A DNA stretch of 64,000 nucleotides from Paramecium pentaurelia (taxonomy: Eukaryota > Ciliophora > Oligohymenophorea > Peniculida > Parameciidae). Below are positions 25,601 through 36,660 of the stretch, piece after piece. The translations under genes were made by a program, and so were the position numbers. The notes beneath the pieces were generated by a model. That model was not told where the DNA came from. It saw nothing but the letters and a program-made list of their open reading frames with translations, and did no database searches. Positions within the stretch are counted from its first letter, which is position 1; each line of letters begins with the position of its first letter. The stretch covers positions 1,515 to 65,514 of the forward strand of contig CAJJDO010000139.1 of NCBI GenBank assembly GCA_905183005.1, in the 5' to 3' direction.

Positions 25601-26945
25601 GCAATTAAACTCTAAGCAAATATTGTTATTTAACTTAATTTTCTCATTAGACTAATAACATTTCTAATTTTCAGAATTTTTACTTAATGACTTAAATAAA
25701 TAATGAATTTTTTGCATTATAGAATAACTTTTACTTATAAATAGTAAATATTGATTTAAATAATCTATCGAATATAAATTATTCATATCTAAATTTTAGT
25801 ACATGTTTACAATCAACATCATATATTTACTAATTATATTCAATTTGTGAAAATAATACTGCATAGTATTTACTCAATTTTACATTAAACTCTTCAGGTA
25901 CAATAATATAACTTGAAACTACTTAACTTCCATAAAGAGTAAACATTACCAAAATAAGCAGTGTATTAAACCAAATTTTTATATTATCTAAGCAATAAGA
26001 ATCGTAGGATAGTATACTTTATTGGCTTAATTAATCTAACAACACCTTATAAATGAATAGTATTAGTAGTTGCCAAGATTATTCTATTGCATTAATTCCA
26101 AAAGTTAATGAAGATATTTAATAAGATAAAATCATTATTTTCTACTACTATAATAATTATTTTGTATTATAGAATTATGGTAATTTAAGATTAAAGAATA
26201 AATTGTTATAAATCGATTAATAATCACATTAATTTTTGCGATATATCGTAATTATGCTATCAACATTAAATACAATATTTTTAAATTCTAATTTTATAAA
26301 TATATTCTCACAGAGCTATTATACTTTTTGAATGATATATATTTTAGCTACATCATTTATTTACGAATAGAAAAATTTTCATTATATAGTTAAAGCAATT
26401 AAAATGGCACAATTATTGGAACTATTCCAAATTATGGTTCTTTATAGATTAGTGCTAATTCTTTTTATTAAGATGGAGTTTTGATGCAACAATTTACATA
26501 GAATAACTTAAGTTAATTTATAGTTGGAGTATATTATTTGAATAGTCTCTTAGATAAAAATTTGATGCAACCCATTTTGATGCAAGGTTCATTTAATACT
26601 ACAAACCCAAATTATGCAATGATTATAAATAAAAATTATCAAAATGGAACTTCACTATATTTTTATAACTAATCGATATATAATTACCCAATAAGTATTT
26701 GGAATATCACATGTATTTTGAATAGCCACACATAGCATGAAATTAACGTTTAAATATTTTGCTAAAATGAATTTTCAAACGGGAATTATAACATTACATT
26801 CTACCCCCCTCATTTAGAATAATCCAGTAAAAGTTCAATATATGCTTTGATATCAATTATTCGTTTGCTTCTATTGTATTTTTACATTAAAGTTCAACAT
26901 AAGACAAAGAATTTAGGATATATTAAATCAGAAATTGAATTATGA
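22677..26945 (+). CDS. Large secreted/type I membrane protein, interrupted by an insertion
   Basis: ATG 22677 opens a hydrophobic signal-like N-terminus (MIIMLLVMKVACIFP). A 26-bp intron at 22900-22925 restores frame into a long, Asn/Gln/Ser/Tyr-rich ectodomain of about 1300 residues. A single transmembrane helix (ALISIIRLLLLYFYI, about 26845-26890) and a short basic tail end at TGA 26943-26945. The architecture is a type I membrane protein; I recognise no domain. Two breaks occur. A 263-bp SINE-like insertion at 23492 shifts the frame, and precise removal of it plus one target-site copy rejoins the ORF exactly. The second is a one-base shift in the T-run 26326-26329, which gives TGA at 26329-26331. 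Without these the ORF is continuous, so the gene is either recently disabled or partly mis-sequenced. Confidence 0.7.
23492..23766 (-). mobile_element. SINE-like GC-rich insertion with 12-bp target-site duplication
   Basis: A GC-rich element of about 251 bp (23504-23754) lies between two copies of agttactcttaa, at 23492-23503 and 23755-23766. The flanking DNA is AT-rich coding sequence. The left end is T-rich, so the element runs on the minus strand with an A-rich 3' tail. The size, A-rich tail and 12-bp duplication fit target-primed retrotransposition of a non-autonomous element. It contains a GGTTCGAATC box-B-like decamer, but I cannot fold a tRNA from it. Removal of one target copy plus the element restores the host ORF. 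I see no second copy in the window. Confidence 0.75.
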
Positions 26946-28384
26946 TAAATTTTAAATAAATTAAAAAAATGATAAATAATTATTTTATTATAAATATTAA
27001 ATACAACAGTTATTAATTTTTAATTAAGATTAAAGTTCTATATTATAAATTAACAATATGTTTTTTTTGTTATGAATAATATTAGAAAAGTATTCTATTT
27101 GTTTATTATTAATGGAAATCACTAAGATAATATTTGAAGATCAAAATTATAACAAAAATCTTACTATTATTATTAGAATTGAAACAATCTTAAGAAGCAA
27201 TTTAAAACAACACCAATAGATTAGGAGCTTGAACATAATTCAACAGTTGCTTGTATTTTCTACAATAAAAGTATTTCAATTAATATATATCATATAGATT
27301 ATGAATTAATGCTGATTACTTTTATGAAAGAAAAGTTATATAAATTTATTTATTTATGGAATACGTCATGCATTCTAAAGATATTATATTTATTACTTAA
27401 TATTAAATTTAAAATAATATTTGAATGCAATTTAACAATATGATTTGACTATTTAGATAAATCAATACAATTATTATTTCTATTTAAATAGAGATATTCT
27501 ATGGGAAATTATAATCAATTAATTTAATTTTGACATTAAATAAGCTGAACTAATATATAAAGGCTATAATAAAGAAGTTTAGTTAAATAAAAATGATGAT
27601 AAATTATGTTTCAGAATAAGTAACTTTAATAAATCATATATTCAAATCTTAAGAAATTTATAGTTCATTAATTCTCATAAATTTTTCTATCAACTAATTT
27701 AGATTATAGCAATGAAATAATATTTTGCTATTAAGATATTATGAAGATTCATTAGGATTATTTTTTAAAGTATAATAATTTTAGTATATCAATTTTTTAA
27801 TTTTAGGAGATTTTTTAATCAGGAAATAAATTAATTCTTCTTATAAGATCAAAAGGTAAATGATCTTAATTTAAAACTCAAATCTCTTATTAGATTGTTA
27901 ATTCTGTTCAAATTGATTAGTTATACTTAAAAAATAAATTGAAATCTAATCAATTATCTATATATATATATATATATATCATAATGATAATAATAATTTA
28001 TACTTTAATAAAATGAACTTCATACTTTCTAAATCACATTTAAGTGTTGTGTAAAAGGAGATTAAGATCAAATGAGATACATATTGTAAACTTCGGATTG
28101 TATAATTCTTAAGTTATGTACTAAAACATTATCCAAAAAAATAAATAATTACTTCATCCATTTTATTATTACTGATATAAATCAACCTTATTAGAAAAAA
28201 AATAATAATTAAAGCATCAATATAGCTTTTAAATTAATAATAAACCAAAATTTCCTCTAATATTTGCACCAGTTATTCTTATAATTTTATTGTCAATTCA
28301 ATTATTTAAACTTTCTTTTACCATAATTTAATATTTTTTTTAAATAATCTCCAATTCAAAATGCTTCTTATAAGATGATTGAGG
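26946..28384. other. AT-rich region, no supported gene
   Basis: Short plus-strand stretches look faintly coding (around 27110-27290 and 27700-27860) but change frame constantly. They may be the decayed tail of a neighbour. Nothing can be assigned. Confidence 0.4.
27957..27980. repeat. (TA)n microsatellite
   Basis: An uninterrupted TA dinucleotide run of roughly eleven units, the longest simple repeat I noticed in the window. Confidence 0.8.
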
Positions 28385-28645
28385 AATTCTTAATAATTTA
28401 TCAAAAGATAATGATAATTTTTCTTCAGTTTACGACAATATATAATCTTCTACTCGCATGAAAAGTGGAATAGATAATCTGCAAAAAGATTATCCAAATC
28501 ATAAAAATACCACAAACAGAATATAGGAGCTATTAACTGATTGTTAAAAGTTAAGAAGTTGTTGAATGAAAATGCAACAAATAACTTAGATTCCAAGAAT
28601 TTAAAATTGATAAATAAAAACTTACCATTTTGCATAAAAAAGAAA
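28385..28645 (+). pseudogene. Unrecognised helical-protein remnant
   Basis: The plus strand encodes LSKDNDNFSSVYDNI, then MKSGIDNLQKDYPNH and RIQELLTDCQKLRS. A frame change at about 28555 (TGA in the first frame) leads into LLNENATNNLDSKNLKLINK. The pattern suggests an amphipathic, possibly coiled-coil region of a larger gene that is otherwise gone. No family recognised. Confidence 0.35.
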
Positions 28646-28974
28646 AAAAGGTTTACAACTAATAGGAATTGAATTAAGAATCTTCCTTTAAGACTTATGA
28701 AATCTATTTCTAAAAATTAAAGTAGAACTGATTGAAGATATAATTAAGCATAATGACCTTAATTGCTTTACATTAAACAGAAAAGAGAAGCCCTTTATTC
28801 TAATAAAATGAAAATTATTCTGATGATTAATGATGAGCTTAATGGATGATTAATATGATGTATCAAAATTATTTAGAAAGAAATAGAAAAATATATTTCC
28901 TGTTATTATAAGGATATTAATGTTAATTAATATTTCTAAATTAAATATCTATTCTATTTAGAATGATCAAAATT

Positions 28975-29330
28975 TTTCAACCTAATTGAGTTTATTCATC
29001 TATATAATTACTCATTAGTTAATTTAATATAGCTTTAGCTGTAAAGCCAATATTCTTATCTAAATTATCAATATCTTTTAAAATTTAGACTTTCACATTT
29101 TTTTAGCTCTGATTGATGGGTCAAAGAAACAATTTAAACCTTCTTTTATTCTTCTTATCCTACAAATTTTTCTTAAATGGGCAGCATGGTCGATATCGAT
29201 ATCTAGCTTCATAAATGAACTCAAAAGTAAAGTCTTTTGCCTTAAATTGAAATAATTTGTTAATTAGAAATATGAATATTGTCATTTTTAATCTAGAAAG
29301 AACCATAATTATTTTGTTTAATTTTTTCTA
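28975..29330 (-). pseudogene. Unrecognised gene remnant
   Basis: The minus strand is open through FQFKAKDFTFEFIYEARYRY, RPCCPFKKNLQDKKNKRRF and, after one TGA, VQILKDIDNLDKNIGFTAKA. The charged, cysteine-containing composition stands out from the AT-rich background, so this is probably a piece of a real gene. I cannot assign it. Confidence 0.35.
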
Positions 29331-29589
29331 TTTTCCATATTTTTGCTAAACTAAAGAAAGAAATTAAATTCATCTAATACATTTTAATGATATAAAGAAA
29401 AGTTATTATATTGGGAATATATTAACACCTTGTAAATGACCAAATTACAACTAAGAATTTAAGTTCAGGTTTCGTTTACTTAATAATTGCGTAACATATC
29501 TGGATAACCTTCTTCAAATGGAATCAAAATCCTCTCGATGAATCAATTAAAGAAGGAGTCATTTAATATATTAATATTTAATATTGAAA

Positions 29590-30110
29590 CTAGGAAAAAA
29601 ATTATATTAATAAAATTTCTTGCAGCCATTGATAATTTTCAGTGAGATAAAATCCATCTCCTGCATTCCCAGGTTCCCTATGGGATGAGAATAGCCCAAT
29701 TTTCCTTTTTTTCACATTGTCTGGGTAATTGACCTCTATGAGGGACTTTCCACCTGAAGGATAGGTAGGTGATTGATTGAGTAAGAATAGGTTATAAAGG
29801 TTCCTAAGTACTGGTTCCTTAAAATTTACGATAGATCTAGTTAACTTAGCATGCAAGGTCCTGAGGAGCCGTAATGGTTTCATCTATTAGGTGGCTGCCA
29901 CAGGACTCCAAAAGATTTGGAGAGTTTTCTTGGACTCCCATAAATATGTAATACTCCATCATGATAAAAATAGTAATGAATTTCCTATAATCTTCCAGAA
30001 TTATCTAAAAAGAGATAAAAAATTTTGTATCTGAAGCTTTGAACTTAAGGTTCGAGCACTTTATCTCTTATTTTTACTCCGGACGTTCCTTCCTCACGCT
30101 TTTATCATTA
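29590..30110 (-). other. GC-richer island with a 93-codon minus-strand ORF
   Basis: Composition rises sharply over about 500 bp. The minus strand carries an open frame from ATG 29883 to 29602 (MKPLRLLRTLHAKLTRSIV ... NVKKRKIGLFSSHREPGNAG), which extends further upstream if TAA/TAG are read as glutamine. Other frames of the same strand are also open and protein-like, so the true frame is uncertain. The contrast with its surroundings resembles the GC-rich mobile sequences at 19-20.7 kb and 23.5 kb. I see no target-site duplication at its edges. Origin by transposition is a guess. Confidence 0.35.
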
Positions 30111-30326
30111 CAAACACCAGTTGACTTGATTTATCACCATTATTATTATTATTAATGAAAAAAAAGCATAAAGGAAGATTTTCAACATCATTTAAATTTG
30201 ATTATATTTTCTTACAATTAAAATGGATGCAATTCTTGTGAAAGGTAATTTAATTTGTGAACAAAAGAAGGTTACCTCAAGATGCCTAAGAGAGCTGATT
30301 AAATTTCAGTTGATGTAGAAGAGTGA

Positions 30327-30575
30327 ATGCAAAATCGTTCTTAGAATATTCAAATAATTGTATATTCCAATAAAGATTTGGAATTTTTTAATTTGCCATT
30401 TGAAGTTCATACATCAATATAAGCAGTTGTTGAGAGGAACTAGAGGAGAAAAAAGAATGAACAGTTTTTAAAAGGAACATTACTCTAGTAAAACATAAGT
30501 AATACAATGGCAATTATTAAGAGAACCAAAACCAATCTTAACCAAACCCATAACTATCACTTGAAACCTAAATGA
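30327..30575 (+). CDS. Small basic hypothetical protein
   Basis: ATG 30327 to TGA 30573-30575 gives 82 residues: MQNRSQNIQIIVYSN, then LEFFNLPFEVHTSIQAVVER, a basic block (NQRRKKNEQF) and a tail ending NYHLKPK. The same frame is open upstream from ATG 30282 (MPKRADQISVDVEE) except for a single TGA immediately before 30327. The original protein therefore probably began at 30282 and was interrupted. It lies just 150 bp before the WD40 gene. No family recognised; a decayed gene is equally possible. Confidence 0.4.
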
Positions 30576-30725
30576 TTAATTTATATATTCTAAAAGAACA
30601 CATAAAGAAATAATTAATTTTAAGCTTAATTACAATCTTTATCAATATTTATAATTTTGCAATTTTTATTGTTTAGAGTTGAGAACTGTAATAGAAATTC
30701 AATAATTTTTTTATCAATAAAGATA

Positions 30726-33214
30726 ATGAATTGCACTTATCATATTCAAAATTAAGTATCATTGATATGTACAGCTCCTCACAAATGTTCATGTTAAAGG
30801 AAACTGTGCGCTGAATGCCAATACTAGCATAAAGTGGATTTTAAATATACAATTCCAATTAAAATATTTCGAGAAATGGTTATCAAGAAATTATCAGAAT
30901 CAATACTTGATCAGACATCTGAATTAACCAAATAGCGAATGAATTTTAAATAAGTACTATCACAAACTGAAGGAATGATGAAAAAAATTTGGGAGGAGTT
31001 CACAGAATCAATAAAATTAATTTATGATTTGATCGAACAGGAAAATAAATCTTACTTTGATCTTTTGAAAGAAAACCACAATCTATCGGAATCCTCCTAT
31101 TCTGATTTAGAAAAATTAGTATAAATTGTAGAAGGAAAAACATTAAATGATTGGACTGCTTAGCAGAATTCTTACTTGATCGAGTTGGATAAGGCAAAGA
31201 GTTGGTGGTACTAAGAAGTTATGACTTTTATTGAAAAGTAGAATGAAGGAATGAAAAAAAAATTATCATTAATTAAGTAAGAGTTAAAACCTTATACTAG
31301 GATTAATCCTTATTCAAACGAAGTCCAAGCTTATTAAAAGAAAGAAGATCTTTATGAAATTTTAGCCGGCATACAGGATATTGATGGATCAATTTTCAAT
31401 ATGATTATTGAAATAATGAGAAAAGAGAATATTTCAGATCTCCTTGAATTTCTTTCAAAGACAGACAATTTAAAGTTTTACCAATCAAAGATTAATAAGT
31501 AAGATAAAATATTTGATTTCGGGAAGAAAATCACGAATAATTTGAGAAATATTTAGGATCATCATTTTAGTAAAAATGACTATTCCCAGGAAACTTACCA
31601 AGAGGAAAGATAGGCTTTAATATACAAGATAGCAGAAAATAAAGGGATTATTGATTTTTTTAAATTTTTAGTTCACCTCACAGCTTTCGATTCAAAATTT
31701 ATTTAAAGTGGATCAAATGGACTAAATTTATTAGTAAGTATGAAGGTTGATCTTTCAAGCTAATGCTTTGAAAATATCAGGATCAAAAATACTTCTTTAA
31801 TAGGAGCTAATTTAGTCAGATGCAATTTGAGTGGATCTGAATTTGATAACGTGGAGATTAGTGGAGTTAATTTGAATGGAGCAGTATTGTTCAATTGTAA
31901 ATGGAAGATAATTAAAATAAATGAATTAAATAAATTGGATGGTCATAATGGTGCTGTCCAGTCAGTCTGTATCTCTCCTGATGGAAAAATAGTAGCATCT
32001 GGCAGCTAAGATAAGTCTATCCGTTTATGGAATATAAAAACAGGATAATAAAAAGCCAAATTAGATGGTCATACTGGTACTGTCTGGTCACTATGCATCT
32101 CTCCTGATGGTAAAACATTAGCTTCTGGTAGCTAGGATAAGTCTATCCGTCTATGGGATTATAAGACAGGACAATAAAAAGGCTAATTGAATGGTCATAC
32201 AAGTACAGTCTTATCTTTAAGCTTCTCTACGGATGGTACTACATTAGCATCTAGTAGTGGAGATAACTCTATCCGTTTATGGGATATGAAGACAGGATAA
32301 TAAAAAGCAAAATTAGATGGTCATTCTAGTACTGTTTACTCAGTATGCTTCTCTCCTGATGGTACTACTTTGGCATCTGGTGGTTGGGATAGCTCTATCC
32401 GTTTGTGGGATGTGAAAACAGGATAATAAAAAGCCAAATTAGATGGTCATATTAGTAATGTCTACTCAGTAAGCTTCTCTCCTGATGGTACTACTTTGGC
32501 ATCTAGTGGTTGGGACTGCTCTATCCGTTTATGGGATCTGAAGACAGGATAATAAACAGCCAAATTAGATGGCCATACTAGGGAAGTTCTATCAATTTGT
32601 TTCTCTCCTGATGGTACTATATTAGCATCTGGTAGTGAAGATAAATCAATTTGTTTATGGGATTTCAAAACAGGTAAAATTAAAACCGAATTGGATGGCC
32701 ATACTAGTTGGATTCAATCAGTGTGCTTTTCACCTGATGGTAATTAATTAGCATCTGGTAGTAACGATAACTCTATCCGTTTATGGGATGTTTAGACAGA
32801 AAAATAAAAAGCAGAAATTGATAGTCATAATGATTGGTCAGTATGCTTCTCTCCTGATGGTACTATAATAGCATCGAGTAGCTTTGATAAGTCTATTCGT
32901 TTATGGAATGTCAGGACAGGAATGGAAATTCAGCCCTTCGATAATAGATACTTAGATATTCTGGTATAGTTTAAATAACCCCTATTATAAAACAATCCTC
33001 TTCCAAATGGTGGTATTTACTTAAATATTATTTAGTTAAAACGAATATTAATACTCTCCTTATATCCTAAAAATCAATTTTTTAAGCATAAGCAGCTTTA
33101 ATTCTCAAAGGAGAATTCTTTAATCAATCAAGCATTGATTTAAGATCCTTTTTTAAGCAAAAAGGAGGTTTCATTTTGGAGGACTAATTAGAAGTTTTGT
33201 AAAGATAAAATTGA
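30726..33214 (+). CDS. B-box / coiled-coil / pentapeptide / WD40 protein
   Basis: ATG 30726 to TGA 33212-33214 with one 23-bp intron (33013-33035) gives 821 residues with no interruption. Domain order: an N-terminal Cys/His zinc-finger of B-box type (CTYHIQ...CTAPHKCSC...CAECQYQHK, residues 3-35); a long helical region (about 40-330); FFKFLVHLT, the family's conserved link; a short pentapeptide-type block (LIGANLVRCNLSG, about 355-395); eight WD40 repeats (about 400-740); and a C-terminal tail (AALILKGEFFNQSSIDLRSF). Eight blades would make one propeller. The B-box plus coiled coil suggests an oligomeric scaffold; the substrate or partner is unknown. This is the best-preserved member of the family in the window and the template for reading the truncated gene at 781-4264 and the relics at 5.5 and 34 kb. 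Confidence 0.9.
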
Positions 33215-34184
33215 TTATTATAGAAAAAAATTTACACTTACAAATACCATCTTAAATTTGTTATTGTTTTTGTGCTAATATTATTTTGATCTTCCTTAAG
33301 TAGAAAAATTAATTAGCTGGTCTAAAAATTTTTATCAAAAAATTATATTGTTTAAAATATTAAAGGCAATGTATGTGTAAATTAATCTTAAAAGAAAGTA
33401 GAATTAATAATATTTTCTTATATTATTTTAGGGGTTACTAATTTTTTAAACTAAAGAAATTTTGTTTTGATATTTCCAATAATGGGATTAGGATCTAAAA
33501 TTAAATTTAAATTAATTAAAAGTTTTAGATTTGTTCATTAATAATTGAAATAAATTTTTAAGGAACTGAAAATTTTTTTATGAAAAAAAAATTGGTCTGA
33601 ATAATACCCTTCTATTAATATAACTCATTTTGAACAATAATTTTTGCTATAAATACCTTAATAAGAAAAAATTAATTTGAAAAAATGCAAAAAATAACTT
33701 TTAGTTAAATCTTAATTGATTATAAATTTAAACTCAATTTTCGGTTCCTTATAACACAATACATTTTATGATAAATAAAATAAAAAGGGATACTTGCTTA
33801 TTTTTAAAGTAAAGGCGTCACTGGTAAATTAATTTTCCTTCATTTTTTATAGTTATCACACGAAATAACATATTTCAATTTTTTAAAATATCTTGAAAAA
33901 TAGTGAAATAAATATTTTCAATTTATATATTTAATATTTTTGATAATAATCAATTTTTACATTTATTAAAATCTATTAAACTTTCAGAAATAGAACTTCC
34001 TCTTTAATTAAATAAAATCTCAAATCTTCACCTTATTAATTGAAAAAATGTCTATTAAAAATTAATGCTCCTTATGTTTAAAAAATAATAATTAGGATAT
34101 CAGGAGAATGTTAAGTTTATTTAAATTGAAATTAATACCATTTTCAGAAACAGAATAATTTTTAAAAGAAGTTTCTCACTAAGA
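33215..34184. other. AT-rich spacer between divergent WD40 copies
   Basis: Nearly 1 kb of low-complexity AT-rich sequence between the intact WD40 gene and the start of its inverted pseudogene copy. No coding signal on either strand. Confidence 0.5.
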
Positions 34185-35060
34185 TAGAACATCTTCATAA
34201 CATTTATTCTTGGTTTTCATTAATAGTACATCCCATAACTACCAGAAAAAAGGGCCCACTTATTAGAGAAAAGCAAATTGATAGAACATAATAAGCATGA
34301 TCAAATCTCAATATCAATAACCTATCTTAACATCTCATAAACAGATAGAGTCATCAAAACTTCCAAATGCTAAATAATGCTATCAGGAGAGAAATAAACT
34401 ATACAGAGAGTATTATTATCTCATTTGATTGTTTACTTTTTTTCTTGCCTTACCATCCAGTATATTAATAGATTAATCATCACTACCAGATTCTTATGTA
34501 GTACTATCAGGAAAGAATCATACTAATTTACTATGACCCTCTAAATTTAGTAGTTCATTTATTCTAATGTTTTCCATTTGGAAATTAATAATCAAAGAAG
34601 CTTTTTATAGCTTAATATTTTAAAAGCATCTATCGTTAGATTAACTTTCATTTTAATTAATTAAGTCAAGAAATTTGAAACTCATTAAATTAATAGGTTT
34701 TTAATGGCTGTGAGGTGAACTAGAAATTTATTAAATTTAATAATCTTCTATTCTTGTGATATTTTCTTAATAAAATTTTATTTTACATTAATGTAGACTT
34801 TTGAGGTATTTTGTTCTTATTAAAGACAAGATCATCTATTTAGTTGATAACATTAGTGAGTTATTGAATATAATTATTGTCAGCATTAACTGCCTTAAAC
34901 TTATAGATTTATAATTCTAAATGCTAATGATTTTTAATTTGTTGAAGGTAATCCTTTACATTTAAATTTTCTCTATTCTTTATATTTCAGGTATTAGGCT
35001 CAAGATTTTTTCATCAATATCCTTAATTCATTAAAAAATTTCAAATAGATCTTTTTTATA
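34185..35060 (-). pseudogene. Inverted, decayed copy of the B-box/WD40 gene
   Basis: On the minus strand, homologous landmarks of the gene at 30726-33214 appear in the right order but in shifting frames. They are the helical region (KILSLIPEI, FKAVNADNNYI), the SSPHSH/LVHLT link near 34705, MKVNLTIDAFKI of the pentapeptide region, the start of the repeats (LLNLEGHSKLV), and fragments of three or four WD40 repeats ending near 34185. Many TGA codons and indels are present. The tail is missing. It lies about 1 kb away, tail-to-tail with the intact gene, so an inverted duplication followed by decay is likely. Confidence 0.75.
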
Positions 35061-35395
35061 TTCATTAACTTAATATATTTATTTTTTTTAAATATTCAAA
35101 TTTCTTTACAATTTTTACATTTTATTTATATATATATGATGTTGAAATACACAAAATTATTTCAACAATATTTAAATTAATCTATTTTTTTGAATATTGT
35201 ATATGTACTAAAATAATGACTGCATATTAATTGAAGTTGTATATTGAAAATTAAATCAAAATTTAAATTTATTGTTATTTTATCAATTATAAAGAAAACA
35301 ATACTTTTCTAAGAAAAATGTTAGAAAAATGTAAAATAAGGTATATAAATATTAAACCATAGATAAAATAGATTTTTCAAAAGATTAAAATTATC

Positions 35396-35578
35396 ATGGA
35401 GAACAACTTATTGACAGAAAGTTATATCGAAAACAATCATAATAAAATAAATTAGTTTGTATTTGAAAGTATAGAGATTTAACAATTAATAGCAAATTCA
35501 AGAATGGATTTGAGGAATCAATAATTATTATTAATATTAAATTTATTGAAAATATTAGCCCCAAAACCATTATTTTGA
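35396..35578 (+). CDS. Small hypothetical protein or broken 5' exon
   Basis: ATG 35396 to TGA 35576-35578 gives 60 residues: MENNLLTESYIENNHNKINQ, then ESIEIQQLIANSRMDL and a hydrophobic end LLLILNLLKILAPKPLF. The N-terminus looks like a genuine Paramecium protein start. The ORF ends eight bases before the left arm of the inverted repeat at 35586, so the original gene may have been interrupted there. No homologue recognised. Confidence 0.35.
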
Positions 35579-35585
35579 CTCTTCC

Positions 35586-36660
35586 TGCCTATCGGAATTA
35601 AAATCCTATCTCCAAATAAGAAGAGATCAAAATTATAAATATATTTTTATAATTAAGAGTTTTTCTTACTCCTTCTTCAAAGTTCAAGAGCTTCAAACAG
35701 TGTTCCTCTAATATTACTTCTTTTAAAATTCTCTTATATTTTTTTTAATAGCAAGGAATGTTTTGCAGTATTTATATTTTTAAACTCGCTCTTATCATTA
35801 ATTAAATCTCCTTAGTTAATTATAGATGCTCATTTTATGCTAAAAATTGGTAATAATTTGAGCTCTATCAATTTTCCTCTTTCTCTTAGTTCACTAGATT
35901 TCTTGCTATTTTAAATGGTAATTAAAGAGCCCAAAACGCTTGTTACTCTTAAAAGAGCCAACTCCATTAATTATAGTTTCTAAGCTCTTAAAATATATGA
36001 CGGAAAATTATCAAGTAACTCCTAAAAGCATATTTATCATCTCTTTAGAGGCTCTTCCAATGATAAAGCTTTTAGCTAAGAAAAAGAAACAATTGTTGTA
36101 AAATTGAATTACTGGATAAATTGAACAACATCTTCCTCAACCTAGAAGAGAGCCATTAATAATTTATTTTTAAGAAAATAATTCTCAACCTAGAAATTTA
36201 AAATCCAAATTATAAAATGCACAAACATTTCTAACTTAAAAATTATTTCTTTTTTCTCCATGATACTTTCTAAAATTTGAAACTTGAGTTACGCTCTTAC
36301 TACAGAAAAATCATTGGTCTTTGTTATAGTTATGGGAGCAGTGTAGCTTTAGAGACCAAAGCTGAAACAATGTGTCAAAGGAGTTTGTAAAGGATCAAAC
36401 TCTTGGCTCCTAATCCTTTTATCAAAATATATTGATAAATAAACTGCCCTCTCATCCATAAAAAGGAGCAATACTTCAAATATTTTCAAAAAGATTTTTC
36501 ATCAATATAATTTCATTTTGAGCATCGAGAATTAATAAAGGAAAACTGTTTGAAGCTTTTGAATTCTGAAGAAGGAGTAAGAATAACTCTTAATTATAAA
36601 AATATGTTTATAATTCTGATCTCTTCTTGTATCGAGATAGGAATTTAATTTCGATAGACA
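35586..36660. repeat. Unit bounded by 121-bp inverted repeats
   Basis: Bases 35586-35706 match the reverse complement of 36540-36660 with about 13 differences, roughly 89% identity. The unit is 1075 bp. The minus strand inside has long stretches open under the ciliate code (for example QLKALSLEEPLKR ... LLDNFPSYILRAQKLQLMEL), but two frames are open in parallel, so coding is unproven. It could be a MITE-like or transposon unit with terminal inverted repeats, or two inverted gene ends. I see no convincing target-site duplication. The right three quarters of the unit recur in the assembly copy after 36979. Confidence 0.6.

Noticed and set aside
30005..30078. Possible tRNA: paired ends (aagagataaa / tttatctctt), a CTTTGAA anticodon-like loop (TTG) and GGTTCGAGC.
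   Set aside because: The segment is about 66 nt and leaves no room for a variable loop plus a 5-bp T-stem. GGTTCGAGC has no matching stem, and the D-arm region is too short. Likely chance pairing in AT-rich DNA.
35700..36540. A firm protein-coding call for the minus strand inside the inverted-repeat unit.
   Set aside because: Two frames are open in parallel for more than 60 codons. With only one stop codon this happens by chance, and no family features were found.
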